Notes: a model not told the origin generated them from the letters alone. A stretch of DNA of 64,000 bases from Arthrobacter sp. B1I2 (GCF_030816485.1 NZ_JAUSYC010000001.1:2356001-2420000); one strand, 5' to 3'. Shown: positions 27,324-39,239, counted from the stretch's first letter. Numbers and translations: made by a program.

Positions 27324-28958
27324 GTGACAGCTGAGGCGGGCCTGGACCAGGGCCGGTCAGCCTTCCATGAGCACCGCTGGACTGAAGCTTTCGAAAGCTT
27401 CCGGGATGCCGACCAGCGGGGCGGACTGCCGGCCGCGGACCTGGAGCGGCTGGCAACAGCGGAGATCCTGACGGGCAACGCTTCCAGCGGGCTCGAATCG
27501 CTCACCCGTGCCCACGAGGAATATCTCGTGATCGGAGATATCCCCGCTGCTGCCCGGTGCGCCGCCTGGATGGCGATGCACCTGACGCATCTGGGGGAGG
27601 GGGCGCGCGCCGGAGGCTGGCTTGCCCGCGGCCAGCGGCTGGTGAATGAGCTCGCCGAGCCGGACCCGGTGCAAGGCTTCCTGCTCATCCCGGAGTGCCT
27701 TGGGAAACTGTATGGCGGCGACCCCCAGGGCGCCCTCCGGTTGTTTTCCCAGGCGGCAGATATCGGCCAACGGTTCCAGGACAGGGACCTGTCCGCGCTC
27801 GCGCTGCTCGGTACGGGCCAGGCGACGCTGGAGCTGGGCCGCGCTGAGGAGGGCCTGCGGATCTTCGATGAGGTGATGGTGGCGGTCACTGCAGGGGAGC
27901 TTTCGGCAGTGCCGTCCGGCATTGTCTACTGCGCGGTGATCGGAAACTGCCACGTGGCCTTCGACCTGGAGCGGGCCCTGCAGTGGACGGCCGCCCTTGA
28001 CCGCTGGTGCAGGGACCGCCCGGACATGGTTCCCTTCAGCGGACAGTGCCAGGCCCACCGGGCAGAGCTCTTCCGGCTGCACGGGGCCTGGGCAGAAGCT
28101 CTCGAGGCAGCCGCCGTAGCCCAGGAACGATCCGGCAGGGGCGATCCCCAAGCGCTGTACGGGGGCCATTACCAGCAGGGGGAAGTGCAGCGGCTCATGG
28201 GAAAACTGGATCTGGCAGAAGCTTCCTTTTTGCAGGCGGCGCGCAGCGGCTACGAACCGCAGCCCGGACTTGCCCTCGTGTCCTTGGCCCGCGGCGACCC
28301 AAAGCAGGCCCAAACGATGATCCGCAGGGCCGCCGGGCTGGCGGACACCGCCACCCGCCGGCATCTGTTGCCCGCGCTGGTGGACATCGAACTGGCAGTG
28401 CCCGACCTGCCCGCGGCGCGGCAGGGTGCGGAGGAACTGGCCCGCTTCGCCCGCCAGTGCCCCATGCCCATGGTGCGGGCCGTCGCGAACCAGGCTAACG
28501 GCGCGGTCCGGCTGGCGGAGGGCGATCCCGGGGATGCTGCGCAAGCGTTGCGGCAGGCTTGGCATCTCTGGCTTGGACTTGGCGTGCCCTATGAGGCTGC
28601 GCGCTGCCGCGTGCTGATCGGACGGGCCTGTCGGGACCTCGGTGACCAAACGTCAGCCCGGATGGAATTCGAAGCGGCCCATGCTGAATTCCTGGAGTTG
28701 GGTGCGGCGCCGGCGGCAGCATGGGCCGCGTCACTCATGCGGAACGACGACGCCGGTGCTCCCGGGCCGCTGACGGCCAGGGAAGCGGAGGTGCTGAAGC
28801 TCGTCGCCTCCGGCCAGGGGAACCGGGCCATTGCCGCAACCCTCTTCCTGAGCGAGAAAACCGTTGCCCGGCACATCAGCAACATCTTCCTGAAGCTTGG
28901 CCTTTCATCAAGGGCCGCCGCCACCAGGTATGCCTTCGAGCACGGTCTCACAGGCTGA
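27324..28958 (+). CDS. LuxR-type transcriptional regulator with TPR-like repeats
   Basis: This protein has 544 residues. The N-terminal ~450 residues are all-helical TPR-like repeats (for example [45 protein letters not shown] and [24 protein letters not shown]). The C-terminal 65 residues are a LuxR/GerE helix-turn-helix: [19 protein letters not shown], then [20 protein letters not shown]. There is no N-terminal NTPase domain of the MalT type. GTG 27324 follows a GAGGAGG site; ATG 27276 is an alternative. The genes just downstream (SemiSWEET-like, flavoprotein) are candidate targets. Confidence 0.85.
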   Translation: MTAEAGLDQGRSAFHEHRWTEAFESFRDADQRGGLPAADLERLATAEILTGNASSGLESLTRAHEEYLVIGDIPAAARCAAWMAMHLTHLGEGARAGGWLARGQRLVNELAEPDPVQGFLLIPECLGKLYGGDPQGALRLFSQAADIGQRFQDRDLSALALLGTGQATLELGRAEEGLRIFDEVMVAVTAGELSAVPSGIVYCAVIGNCHVAFDLERALQWTAALDRWCRDRPDMVPFSGQCQAHRAELFRLHGAWAEALEAAAVAQERSGRGDPQALYGGHYQQGEVQRLMGKLDLAEASFLQAARSGYEPQPGLALVSLARGDPKQAQTMIRRAAGLADTATRRHLLPALVDIELAVPDLPAARQGAEELARFARQCPMPMVRAVANQANGAVRLAEGDPGDAAQALRQAWHLWLGLGVPYEAARCRVLIGRACRDLGDQTSARMEFEAAHAEFLELGAAPAAAWAASLMRNDDAGAPGPLTAREAEVLKLVASGQGNRAIAATLFLSEKTVARHISNIFLKLGLSSRAAATRYAFEHGLTG

Positions 28959-29040
28959 CGGGATCTGCATAAAACTACCCATCCGGTCCCTGCCGGATAC
29001 ATACATGATTTCCCCGAAGCGGAGGCCGGAGCCCCGGTCA

Positions 29041-29046
29041 TAGCCT
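29041..29046 (+). promoter_or_regulatory. -10 box TAGCCT of the SemiSWEET-like gene (leaderless)
   Basis: TAGCCT is followed by 6 nt and then ATG 29053. No ribosome binding site is present. Confidence 0.55.
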
Positions 29047-29052
29047 CAAAAC

Positions 29053-29415
29053 ATGAACCTTCCAGTCCTTGCCGGCACACTTTCCACGGTGCTGTTCGCC
29101 GCGGGAATGCTGCCAATGCTGGTGAAAGCCGCACGCACGCGGGACCTTGCTTCCTACAGCCTGGGGAACCTGGTCCTGAGCAACGTGGCCAACGCCGTGC
29201 ACTGCGTCTACGTCTTCAACCTCCCGGCCGGGCCCATCTGGGTCCTCCACCTGGCTTACGTCCTCGCCTCCGCGCTGATGCTGGCCTGGTGGCTGCGCTA
29301 CAGGGAAGCGGGCAGCGACGTGAACGGCGCTGGGGCAGCAGGGCAAAAGGAACGCTCAGCCGCAGGCATCCCCGTCAGTGAAACAGGAGCACAGCGATGG
29401 ACAACAACCACGTGA
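29053..29415 (+). CDS. SemiSWEET/PQ-loop-like small membrane protein
   Basis: This protein of 120 residues has three predicted helices in the first ~80 residues: TLSTVLFAAGMLPMLVKAAR, YSLGNLVLSNVANAVHCVYVF, and WVLHLAYVLASALMLAWWLRY. The segment TRDLASYSLGNLVLSN resembles the PQ-loop region of bacterial SemiSWEET sugar transporters. The last 35 residues are polar and low-complexity. Sugar transport is a tentative inference. The 3' end overlaps the next gene by 19 bp in a different frame. Confidence 0.6.
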   Translation: MNLPVLAGTLSTVLFAAGMLPMLVKAARTRDLASYSLGNLVLSNVANAVHCVYVFNLPAGPIWVLHLAYVLASALMLAWWLRYREAGSDVNGAGAAGQKERSAAGIPVSETGAQRWTTTT

Positions 29416-30503
29416 CCGGCATGCTGGACACGATCATCATCGGCGGCGGCCAGGCAGGCCTCACCCTCGGCCACCATTTGAAAGCGAAGCAACGGAACTT
29501 CCTGATCCTGGACGCGAACCCGCGCAGCGGCGATGCATGGCGCCAACGGTGGGACTCGCTCCGGGTGTTCACCCCCGCGAAGTACGACGGCCTGCCGGGT
29601 GAGCCCTTCCCGGCAGACCCGTTGTCCTTTCCCACCAAGGATGAGGTGGCCGGGTACCTGGAAAACTACGCCGTACACAACGCCCTGCCCATAGTCCATG
29701 GAACCCGGGTGGAGCGCCTGTGGCGGGAAGGCGGCCACTTCGTCGCGGCCTCCGACGGCCGCCGCTGGGAGGCGCGCAACGCCGTCGTGGCCACCGGAGT
29801 CAGCCAGGCCCCCAGAATTCCCTCGTTCGCGAGGGAGCTGCCGCCATCCACTATCCAGCTCCACTCCGCGGAATACCGGAATCCCGGCCAGCTGCAGGAT
29901 GGCCCGGTCCTGGTGGTGGGGCTGGGGAACTCGGGCGCGGAAATCGCCCTTGAGGTGGGCCGGACCCACCCCACCACCGTCGCGGGAAAGCCGGGCGGTG
30001 AATTGCCGGTGAAGCACGGCCGGGCCGCAGCCCGATACGCCCTGCCGGTGGTGCGTTTCCTTGGACTGCATGTCCTGAACCTCGACACGCCTGTGGGACG
30101 CAAAGCCGCCCCCGCCTTCAAGGCACATGCCGCGCCCTTGATCAGGACCAAGACCAAGGACCTGGCGGCGGCCGGCGTCCGGCTGGTGCCACGGGTCACG
30201 GGCGTGGAGAACGGCAAGCCCGTCCTGGCGGATGGAACCCGGGTTGATGCGGCAAACGTCATCTGGTGCACCGGCTTCCGGGACGACTTCAGCTGGATGG
30301 ATCCGGAACTGCTCGACGACGGTGCGCTGCCCCGCCAGCACCGCGGTGTGGCTCTCGATACGCCGGGATTGTTCTTCCTGGGACAGGAATTCCTGTACTC
30401 CGCGGCGTCCGCCACGTTGCCCGGAGCGGGCCGCGACGCGCGGTATTTGGCAGGGAAAATACCCCAGTCAGGTGGAGTCGATGTTTTGCCTATGCGCCAA
30501 TGA
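29397..30503 (+). CDS. Flavin-containing monooxygenase-like FAD/NAD(P)-binding oxidoreductase
   Basis: This protein of 368 residues has an N-terminal FAD loop TIIIGGGQAGLTLGHHL near 12-28, then the FMO-like WRQRWDSLRVFTPAKYDGLPG. AVVATGVSQAPRIPSFA follows near 130, a second Rossmann loop VLVVGLGNSGAEIALEVG near 175 binds NAD(P)H, and the C-terminal VIWCTGFRDDFSWMD is typical of CzcO/YpdA-like group members. The likely activity is an NADPH-dependent oxidoreductase or monooxygenase, with unknown substrate. An AGGAG lies upstream of the ATG. The gene overlaps the SemiSWEET-like gene, so the two are probably co-expressed. Confidence 0.85.
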   Translation: MDNNHVTGMLDTIIIGGGQAGLTLGHHLKAKQRNFLILDANPRSGDAWRQRWDSLRVFTPAKYDGLPGEPFPADPLSFPTKDEVAGYLENYAVHNALPIVHGTRVERLWREGGHFVAASDGRRWEARNAVVATGVSQAPRIPSFARELPPSTIQLHSAEYRNPGQLQDGPVLVVGLGNSGAEIALEVGRTHPTTVAGKPGGELPVKHGRAAARYALPVVRFLGLHVLNLDTPVGRKAAPAFKAHAAPLIRTKTKDLAAAGVRLVPRVTGVENGKPVLADGTRVDAANVIWCTGFRDDFSWMDPELLDDGALPRQHRGVALDTPGLFFLGQEFLYSAASATLPGAGRDARYLAGKIPQSGGVDVLPMRQ

Positions 30504-30549
30504 GGTCTATTTGTCTGGAACAGCCCCGGGGGCTTGTCCAGAGCCGTGG

Positions 30550-30555
30550 CAGGAT
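30550..30555 (+). promoter_or_regulatory. -10 box CAGGAT of the DNA ligase gene (leaderless)
   Basis: CAGGAT is followed by 6 nt and then ATG 30562. This supports the ATG over longer in-frame starts that reach into the preceding gene. Confidence 0.45.
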
Positions 30556-30561
30556 GGTGCC

Positions 30562-32085
30562 ATGCTGCTCCTTGAGCTCGTCAAAACCGCGGAGGCCGTC
30601 ACCGCCACGCGTTCCCGGCTGGCGAAGGTGGATGCCCTGGCCCAGCTGCTGGGCCGGCTTGACCCGGGAGAAATCCCGACGGCGGTGGGCTGGCTCGTTG
30701 CCAAGCCCCGCCAGGGGCGCGTTGGCGTCGGTTGGAGCGCGGTGGCGGCGGCCAAGGAGGCACCCGCCGCCGAGCCAAGCCTCACACTGGCCGACCTTGA
30801 CGCTGCCCTGGACGGGCTGCTCGCCACAGCGGGTACGGGATCGGGCGCCGGGCGCGCAGCCATCCTCCGGACGCTGATGGCGGCAGCCACCGGCCCCGAG
30901 CAGTCATTCATCACCGGAGTACTCCTTGGCGAGTTGCGCACGGGCGCCCTGGAGGGAGTGCTGACCGATGCTGTTGCCCGCGCTGCCGGGAAGCCCGTCG
31001 ACGCCGTACGGCGTGCGGCCATGCTTTCCGGGGACTTGGGCGGAACCGCCCTGCTGGCCATCACGGGCACCGAAGCCGAGCTTGACGCCGTCGGCCTGGT
31101 GGTCGGCCGCCCTGTGCAGCCCATGCTTGCCGCCACCGCAGCCAGTCCCAGTGCAGCCCTGGACGTAACGGGTGAGTCCTCGGTGGAATACAAGCTCGAC
31201 GGCGCCCGCATCCAGGTCCACCGGGCTGGCGACGACGTCAGTATTTTCACCCGCAACCTCGCCGACGTCACCCACCGGCTCCCCGAGGTGGTGGAAGCAG
31301 TGCGCGGACTGCCGGTGCGGGACGTGATCCTTGACGGTGAAACCCTTGCCCTGGACGAGGAAGGCGGCCCCCGGCCATTCCAGGAAACCATGGCGCGCTT
31401 CGGCGCGGATGCAGTGCGCGAAACGGTGCTGCATCCCTGGTTCTTCGACGTGCTGCATATCGATGGGCGTGATCTGCTCGACGAGCCGCTGTCAGCACGA
31501 ATCGGTGAGCTCGAGCGGATAGCACAGGAGTACCGGATACCGGGGGAGGTGACGGCTGATCGGGCCGTCGCTGAACGGGTATCGCAGGATGCACTGGCCG
31601 CGGGACATGAGGGCGTTGTGGTGAAGGCCATTGGGTCCACCTACGCGGCCGGGCGGCGTGGGGCCAACTGGGTGAAGGTGAAGCCTGTGCTGACGTACGA
31701 CCTGGTGGTGCTCGCCTGCGAATGGGGGTCCGGACGCCGCACCGGAATGCTGTCGAACCTGCACCTGGGGGCGCTGGACCCGGACGGGGAGTTCGGTGCA
31801 CCGGGCGGCTACGTAATGGTGGGGAAGACCTTCAAGGGCCTCACCGACGCCCTGCTGCGCTGGCAAACCGAACGGTTCCAGGAGCTTGAGGTGCGGCGCA
31901 CTGCCGGTACCGTGTGGGTTGAACCGGTCACCGTCGTCGAAATCGCCATCGACGGCGTGCAGCAGTCCCCGCGCTACCCGGGCGGAATCGCCTTGAGGTT
32001 TGCCCGGGTCAAGCGCTACCGGGACGATAAGGCCCCCGCTGAAGCGGACACGATCCAGGCCCTGCGCGCCCTGCTGCGGTCATAG
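30562..32085 (+). CDS. ATP-dependent DNA ligase (LigB type)
   Basis: This protein of 507 residues is the size of mycobacterial LigB. An N-terminal DNA-binding domain of about 190 residues is followed by the adenylation domain with motif I VEYKLDGARIQVHR (Lys211), motif III FFDVLHIDGRDL, motif IV EGVVVKAIGSTY and motif V NWVKVKP. An OB-fold C-terminus includes LRFARVKRYRDDK (motif VI). It probably serves repair, as the NAD-dependent LigA is the usual replicative enzyme in bacteria. It is convergent with the DUF389 gene. Confidence 0.93.
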   Translation: MLLLELVKTAEAVTATRSRLAKVDALAQLLGRLDPGEIPTAVGWLVAKPRQGRVGVGWSAVAAAKEAPAAEPSLTLADLDAALDGLLATAGTGSGAGRAAILRTLMAAATGPEQSFITGVLLGELRTGALEGVLTDAVARAAGKPVDAVRRAAMLSGDLGGTALLAITGTEAELDAVGLVVGRPVQPMLAATAASPSAALDVTGESSVEYKLDGARIQVHRAGDDVSIFTRNLADVTHRLPEVVEAVRGLPVRDVILDGETLALDEEGGPRPFQETMARFGADAVRETVLHPWFFDVLHIDGRDLLDEPLSARIGELERIAQEYRIPGEVTADRAVAERVSQDALAAGHEGVVVKAIGSTYAAGRRGANWVKVKPVLTYDLVVLACEWGSGRRTGMLSNLHLGALDPDGEFGAPGGYVMVGKTFKGLTDALLRWQTERFQELEVRRTAGTVWVEPVTVVEIAIDGVQQSPRYPGGIALRFARVKRYRDDKAPAEADTIQALRALLRS

Positions 32086-32108
32086 CGGAACGCCGATGCG
32101 GCGGCCGC

Positions 32109-33077
32109 TCAGTTCCGGGCCCCGCTCCGCTGGCGCTTCAGGTTCCGTGCCACCCCGTTGGGCAGGCGCCTGGAAATGATCCGGTAAAAGAGCAAAACTG
32201 CGACGGCGGCTGCCACGATGCCCACGAGGTTGAGCAGCAGCTGGAGGGCCGAGCCCGCCGCCTTCTGGTATTCGCCCAGGACCAGGGCCACCGCAACGTA
32301 TCCTGCCGCCGGCACGGTGGTCACTGAGATGAAGACACCGACCAATGCCGCGGAGCGCCGGCCGATGATGGAGAGCATTCCGGCGATCCCCGCCAGCACG
32401 GCAACAATCAATGAATAGGGGCCCGGATGGTAGATAAATTCGACCGCCGAACCTTTGTCCAGTGCATCGCGTGGGAAAAGGCCCAGTGGAACCGAAAGCC
32501 ACGCCGTCAGGGCCGCCAACAGCATGGCAACCGGGAAACCGACGCACAGCGCAACTGCGGCGCGCCGCCCCAGCTTCCACTGCCGGGTGGCAAGAGAGAC
32601 GGCGAGGGCGGCCAGCGGTCCGAATTCAGGCCCTACCGCCATGGCGCCCACAATGGCAATGGGGGAGTCGGTCACGATGCCAATTCCGGCGAGTTGGGTT
32701 GCCAACACCAGGAAAGCAACGAAGTTCCACGTCAGCCGGGAATCCTCGCCCGTTTGCCGCGTGACGTCGTCCCAGATCACCGCGTCCGCGCCGTCTCCGG
32801 GTGCAGCGCGCTCCGCCCGGTCGGCGTTGCCGGACAGGACGAATTCCGGCGTGGTCATGGCAATGGATCCCACCTCGTGGATCTTCAGGATCTCCAGCTT
32901 CTCGAGCAGTTCCTCCACTGACTCCCGGGCAATCAGGACCTCGATGACATCGCCCGGTGGCACCACGGACGCACCCTGAACCAACGCCACTTCGGCCACG
33001 CCCCGCTGGTCGCGGCACGTCTTCAGCGCCACCGCGGACAGCTCCCCGGGCACACAGATCCGCAACTGCACTACCAC
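32109..33077 (-). CDS. DUF389 family membrane protein
   Basis: This protein of 322 residues has an ACT-like N-terminal soluble domain of about 85 residues (VVVQLRICVPGELSAVALKTC and VIEVLIARESVEELLEKLE). It is followed by about six transmembrane helices, including NFVAFLVLATQLAGIGIVTD, SPIAIVGAMAVGPEFGPLAAL (the family's conserved GAMAVGPEFGPL-like motif) and SLIVAVLAGIAGMLSIIG. Its function is unknown. GTG 33077 is chosen because a GGGAGCC site precedes it and the conserved strand begins there. The open frame continues upstream without similarity. Confidence 0.83.
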   Translation of the reverse strand: MVVQLRICVPGELSAVALKTCRDQRGVAEVALVQGASVVPPGDVIEVLIARESVEELLEKLEILKIHEVGSIAMTTPEFVLSGNADRAERAAPGDGADAVIWDDVTRQTGEDSRLTWNFVAFLVLATQLAGIGIVTDSPIAIVGAMAVGPEFGPLAALAVSLATRQWKLGRRAAVALCVGFPVAMLLAALTAWLSVPLGLFPRDALDKGSAVEFIYHPGPYSLIVAVLAGIAGMLSIIGRRSAALVGVFISVTTVPAAGYVAVALVLGEYQKAAGSALQLLLNLVGIVAAAVAVLLFYRIISRRLPNGVARNLKRQRSGARN

Positions 33078-33260
33078 GCCGGCTCCCTTCGATGGTTGGG
33101 GCCAGCATAGTCGTGCGCAACTGCGTCCCCCTCTTTTTCGGACCGGATCTTCAGGACCGGCGCGTTGGTTCCGGGAGTGGCGCAGCTCTCTTGATTGGCC
33201 CTGCCCTGCGCCGGTGCGTAGGCTTAACGCTTTGACCGGCCGGTGTAATAAGGGGTTTGC

Positions 33261-35333
33261 GTGTCTACTTTGGGAACCAAGGCAGCACGAGTACACGCAG
33301 GAAGCCCCGCCGGCCGGCCGCGCAAAACGTCGTTCCGCCCGGAAATACAGGGCCTCCGCTCATTGGCCGTCCTGATGGTGGTCACCTACCACGTCTGGTA
33401 TGGACGGGTCTCCGGCGGAGTGGACGTCTTCCTCCTGATCTCAGCGTTCCTGATGACCCTGCAGTTCGTCGGCCGTCACGAACGGCGGGAGCCTTTCGCC
33501 CTCCTGAAGCACTGGCTGCATCTTTTCCGCCGGCTCCTGCCGGCAGCGGTGACCGTCATCGTGGCCACCCTGGCTGTCTCCGCCGTGGTCCTTCCCCCGA
33601 CCCGATGGCTGGACGTCATCCAGCAGGGCTGGGCATCCCTTTTCTATTCCGAGAACCGGCTGCTCCAGCAGGCGGCCGTGGACTACTACGCCAATGACCA
33701 CAGCCTCGCCAGCCCCTTCCAGCACTTCTGGTCGCTCTCCATCCAGGGACAGGTCTTCATCCTGTGGCCCCTGATCTTCCTGCTGGCGGGCTGGACAGCG
33801 CGCCGTTACAGCCTGTCGTACCGGCCGCTGCTTGCCTACATCTTCTTTGCGGTCTTCCTGGGCTCGCTGGGCTATTCCGTGTACTTCACAGCCACCAACC
33901 AGGCAATGGCATATTTCGATACGGGCGCCCGGCTCTGGGAGTTCGCGCTGGGCACGCTCGTGGCCCTGATTCTTCCCGGCCTGCGTTTTTCGCGCCGGGC
34001 ACGCATCGTCATGGGGTGGGCGGGCGTCGCCGCCATGCTTGCCTGCGGGATTGTCCTGGACGTCCAGGGGGCCTTTCCCGGGGTGGCTGCCCTCTGGCCC
34101 ACCGTGGCCGCCGCCTTGGTGATCGCGGCGGGACAGACCCAAAGCAGGGCGGGTGTGGACCGCATTCTTACATCGGCCCCCCTGGTGCGGCTCGGTGACA
34201 TGTCCTATGCCCTCTACCTGTGGCACTGGCCACTGCTGGTGCTTGCGCTTGCATGGAGCGGCAAGGACCACGCCGGCTGGTTGTCCGGCTCCGCGATCAT
34301 CGCCGCGGCCCTGGCCCTGGCTTACCTGACTACCCGGTACATCGAAAAGCCCTGGCGGGGATGGAAGTGGCCCGAGGTCAGGAAACGCCGTGCCGTCCTG
34401 GCCATCATGCTGGTGACGGCCGTGGCGGTGGCGCCCCTGGCCGGTTGGCGGCACCAGCTCGACGCCGAACGACGCGCCTTGCAGGAAGAAAAGCTGGCCA
34501 ACAATCCCGGGTCACGCGTCCTGGACCCCACCTTCACGGCAGCCGGAATGCCCGCGGAAGGAGCAGCTCTCCTGCCGCTTGCGGCCGATTTGCCCAAGAA
34601 CTGGGTAGCCATGGACGGGCCCTGCACGGCGGAGATCGCCCCGGAGGACCCGCTGTTGCGGGACGCCTGCGGGGAACAGAGGCCGTCCGGCAACCCTTCG
34701 CGGCGGGTCCTGGTACTTGGGGACAGTCACGCCCAGCAGTGGTCCGGAGCCGTCAAACCGCTGGCTGCCCAGAAAAACTGGCTTCTCTATTCCATCCTGA
34801 AGGGCGCCTGCAAGGCCACGCCGCCCGGGCTGGGGGGAAGCGAAGACTGTGACAACTTCAACGCGGCGGTACGGAACGAAATCAACAGGCAACAACCCGA
34901 CGCCATCATCCTGCTGGGCACCGCGGCGGTTCCCTCCAGCCCCACGGAGGAGCTGACACCAGGTTTCGAGGAACTGGTCACGGGCTGGCTGGACAAGGGT
35001 ATCGACGTTGTGGCACTCCGGGACAACCCCCGTTTCTCCTTCAACATGGCGGAGTGTGTGCTGCGGGACGGGGCAGAGGCCCAGGCCTGCCGGCCGCCCG
35101 CCGCGGAAAACCTCCGACTCGACAGCCCCTTCGGCAGCCTGGACATGGCCAGGCTCCCGGGCCTGTCACTGCTGGACCTGACGGACAGGATCTGCACCCC
35201 GGCGGAATGCCCTGCCGTGGTGGGCAACGTCTTTGTGTACCTGGACAATAACCACCTGAGTGCGGAATATGCGGACAGCATGGCCGACGAGTTCGCCAAA
35301 CGGTTGCTGAGCTCAACAGGGTGGACCGGCTAA
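33261..35333 (+). CDS. OafA/YrhL-type O-acyltransferase with SGNH domain (copy 1)
   Basis: This protein of 690 residues has an acyltransferase_3 membrane domain (about residues 25-390) opening with FRPEIQGLRSLAVLMVVTYHVWYG (conserved His) and SGGVDVFLLISAFLMTLQF, with about ten hydrophobic helices. The C-terminal periplasmic-side SGNH-like hydrolase domain (about 430-690) contains VLVLGDSHAQQWSG (nucleophile Ser) and a late DNNHLS block. Such proteins O-acetylate cell-wall or surface polysaccharides. The GTG start has AAGGGG 5 nt upstream. The next gene is a paralogue that overlaps it at TAATG. Confidence 0.88.
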   Translation: MSTLGTKAARVHAGSPAGRPRKTSFRPEIQGLRSLAVLMVVTYHVWYGRVSGGVDVFLLISAFLMTLQFVGRHERREPFALLKHWLHLFRRLLPAAVTVIVATLAVSAVVLPPTRWLDVIQQGWASLFYSENRLLQQAAVDYYANDHSLASPFQHFWSLSIQGQVFILWPLIFLLAGWTARRYSLSYRPLLAYIFFAVFLGSLGYSVYFTATNQAMAYFDTGARLWEFALGTLVALILPGLRFSRRARIVMGWAGVAAMLACGIVLDVQGAFPGVAALWPTVAAALVIAAGQTQSRAGVDRILTSAPLVRLGDMSYALYLWHWPLLVLALAWSGKDHAGWLSGSAIIAAALALAYLTTRYIEKPWRGWKWPEVRKRRAVLAIMLVTAVAVAPLAGWRHQLDAERRALQEEKLANNPGSRVLDPTFTAAGMPAEGAALLPLAADLPKNWVAMDGPCTAEIAPEDPLLRDACGEQRPSGNPSRRVLVLGDSHAQQWSGAVKPLAAQKNWLLYSILKGACKATPPGLGGSEDCDNFNAAVRNEINRQQPDAIILLGTAAVPSSPTEELTPGFEELVTGWLDKGIDVVALRDNPRFSFNMAECVLRDGAEAQACRPPAAENLRLDSPFGSLDMARLPGLSLLDLTDRICTPAECPAVVGNVFVYLDNNHLSAEYADSMADEFAKRLLSSTGWTG

Positions 35334-37411
35334 TGCCCTCCGGAACCAAAGATGCCATGTCGCCCTTTGCAGTTCCACCAGCCGCAAAACCCAGGAAGCC
35401 CACTTTCCGTCCGGAGGTCCAGGGGCTCCGTGCCCTGGCTGTCCTCATGGTGGTGGCTTACCACGTCTGGCTGGGCCGGGTGTCCGGCGGCGTGGATATC
35501 TTCCTGCTGATTTCGGCTTTCCTGCTCACCCTGTCCTTCGTCCGCAAAGCAGAGTCGGGCCAGCCTTTCCGGCTCCTGGTGCACTGGTTGCACCTTTTCA
35601 AGCGCCTGCTGCCGGCCGCCGTCGTTGTGATCCTCGGAGTGCTGGCAGGCACCTGGCTGATCCTGCCGCAGGGCCGTTGGCCGCAGGTCCTCGATCAGGC
35701 ATGGGCATCGCTCCTATACGGACAGAACTGGGTCCTTGCAGATACCGCAGTGGACTACTACGCGCAGGACCACGCCGGCGCCAGCCCGCTACAGCACTTC
35801 TGGTCCTTGTCCATCCAGGGCCAGGTGTTCATCCTGTGGCCGCTGATCTTTGCCGCGACCGCAGCCGCGCTGACTGCGTTGCAGCGGATTCCACGCCTCC
35901 AACGGCTGACCTACCGCGGGTTGCTGGCACTGGTTTTTGGAACGGTGTTCGTGGTGTCGCTGGCCTACTCCGTTGAGCAGACAGCCACCAACCAGGCCTA
36001 TGCGTACTTTGACACCCGGGCCAGGCTTTGGGAATTTGCCCTGGGGTCCCTGCTGGCACTGGCCCTGCCGTACCTCAGGCCCGGCCCTGTGCTGCGGGTG
36101 GCCCTGGGCTGGGCAGGACTGGCAGCCATGGTGTCCTGCGGCCTGGTCCTGACCGTGGACCGGTCCTTCCCCGGATATGTGGCGCTGTGGCCCACGCTGG
36201 CTGCGGCCGCATCCATCACCGCAGGGCAGACCGGCAGCCGGTTTGGCGTGGACCGGCTGCTCAGCAGCCGCCCCGCCGTCGCGCTGGGTGACAACTCCTA
36301 CGCCCTGTACCTCTGGCACTGGCCCGTCCTGGTGCTGGCGCTCACGGCCACTGGCGTGGAGGCGCCAAACATCACCCAGGGCCTGGGCATCGTCGGCGCC
36401 TCCATCGTGCTCGCCGTCCTCACCACCCGCTTCGTCGAAAAGCCACTGCGCGACTGGCACTGGCCCAAGCTGCGCGCCCGGCGCACGGCCGTCGTCATTG
36501 TTGCCTGCGGTGCCCTGCTGGCCGGGCCCGTCGCCGTCTGGCAAACGTCACTCACCGCGGAGGAAAGCGCGACGGCGGCACAGCCACGTGAGCTCACGCC
36601 CGGGGCCCTGGCGCTCACCCCAGGGAACGAAAACACGCCCGCGCCCAAGGCCAGGACCATCCCCGGGCCCGCCGCACTGGACAATGACTGGGCCGGCATC
36701 GACTCGCCCTGCACAGGTGCCAACGCCACCAGCGATCCAATCCTGGAGGGGTGCCGGCAGGAACTCCCGGCGGAACCGTCCACCAAGCGCATCGTGGTGC
36801 TCGGCGACTCCCACGCCCAGCAGTACCTGGCCGCGCTGGCTCCGGTGGCGGCTGCCCGTGGCTGGGAACTGGTGACCCTGCTGATGCCCGCCTGCCGCTT
36901 CGGCGCTGAGTCCGAAAGCAGGAATGCCGAGTGCAACGCCTACAACAAAGCCAGCTCCGCCTACGTCCTGGAACACCGGCCGGACGCCGTCTTTACGGTG
37001 GCGTCCCTGACCCACGAGGAAGCGCCGGTCGAGACAGAGGTGCCGGGGTACCTCGAAGGCGTGAAGCCGTTCGCTGACGCCGGAATCGAGATTGTGGGCA
37101 TCCGCGACAACCCGCGGTTCACCTTCAACATGCCCCAGTGTGCGCAGAAGAATGGCGCCGACGACCCTGCCTGCAACCCGTCGCTGGCCGGGTCCCTGGT
37201 GGAGCCGTCACCGTTGGAGAACTACCGCGGCAAGCTGCCGGGGCTGCACCTGATGGACATGAGCGACTTCATCTGTGCCCGTGGTGTCTGCCCTGCCGTG
37301 GTGGGGAATGTGTACGTCTACAAGGACGACAACCACCTCACCAGGACATATGTGGAGACCATGATTCCCATGTTCGAGCAGCGGCTGCTGGCTGCAACCG
37401 GCTGGAGCTGA
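35333..37411 (+). CDS. OafA/YrhL-type O-acyltransferase with SGNH domain (copy 2)
   Basis: This paralogue of 692 residues has the same architecture as the preceding gene: FRPEVQGLRALAVLMVVAYHVWLG, SGGVDIFLLISAFLLTLSF, YALYLWHWPVLVLAL and the SGNH start IVVLGDSHAQQYLA, ending in DDNHLT. The two proteins share long nearly identical blocks such as QHFWSLSIQGQVFILWPLIF, indicating tandem duplication. ATG 35333 overlaps the upstream stop (TAATG), implying translational coupling; GTG 35321 in frame is an alternative start. Confidence 0.88.
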   Translation: MPSGTKDAMSPFAVPPAAKPRKPTFRPEVQGLRALAVLMVVAYHVWLGRVSGGVDIFLLISAFLLTLSFVRKAESGQPFRLLVHWLHLFKRLLPAAVVVILGVLAGTWLILPQGRWPQVLDQAWASLLYGQNWVLADTAVDYYAQDHAGASPLQHFWSLSIQGQVFILWPLIFAATAAALTALQRIPRLQRLTYRGLLALVFGTVFVVSLAYSVEQTATNQAYAYFDTRARLWEFALGSLLALALPYLRPGPVLRVALGWAGLAAMVSCGLVLTVDRSFPGYVALWPTLAAAASITAGQTGSRFGVDRLLSSRPAVALGDNSYALYLWHWPVLVLALTATGVEAPNITQGLGIVGASIVLAVLTTRFVEKPLRDWHWPKLRARRTAVVIVACGALLAGPVAVWQTSLTAEESATAAQPRELTPGALALTPGNENTPAPKARTIPGPAALDNDWAGIDSPCTGANATSDPILEGCRQELPAEPSTKRIVVLGDSHAQQYLAALAPVAAARGWELVTLLMPACRFGAESESRNAECNAYNKASSAYVLEHRPDAVFTVASLTHEEAPVETEVPGYLEGVKPFADAGIEIVGIRDNPRFTFNMPQCAQKNGADDPACNPSLAGSLVEPSPLENYRGKLPGLHLMDMSDFICARGVCPAVVGNVYVYKDDNHLTRTYVETMIPMFEQRLLAATGWS

Positions 37412-39167
<1,756 letters not shown>

Positions 39168-39207
39168 CTTGCGGTGGCTCCAGGCCACTGACGAAGCGTG
39201 AACACGA

Positions 39208-39239
39208 GGAGGCAGGGGTGACCCTGCCTCCTTTTGTTT
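39208..39239 (+). terminator. Intrinsic terminator after guaB
   Basis: A perfect 10-bp stem GGAGGCAGGG (39208-39217) pairs with 39222-39231 around a 4-nt loop, followed by TTTTGTTT. Confidence 0.92.
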
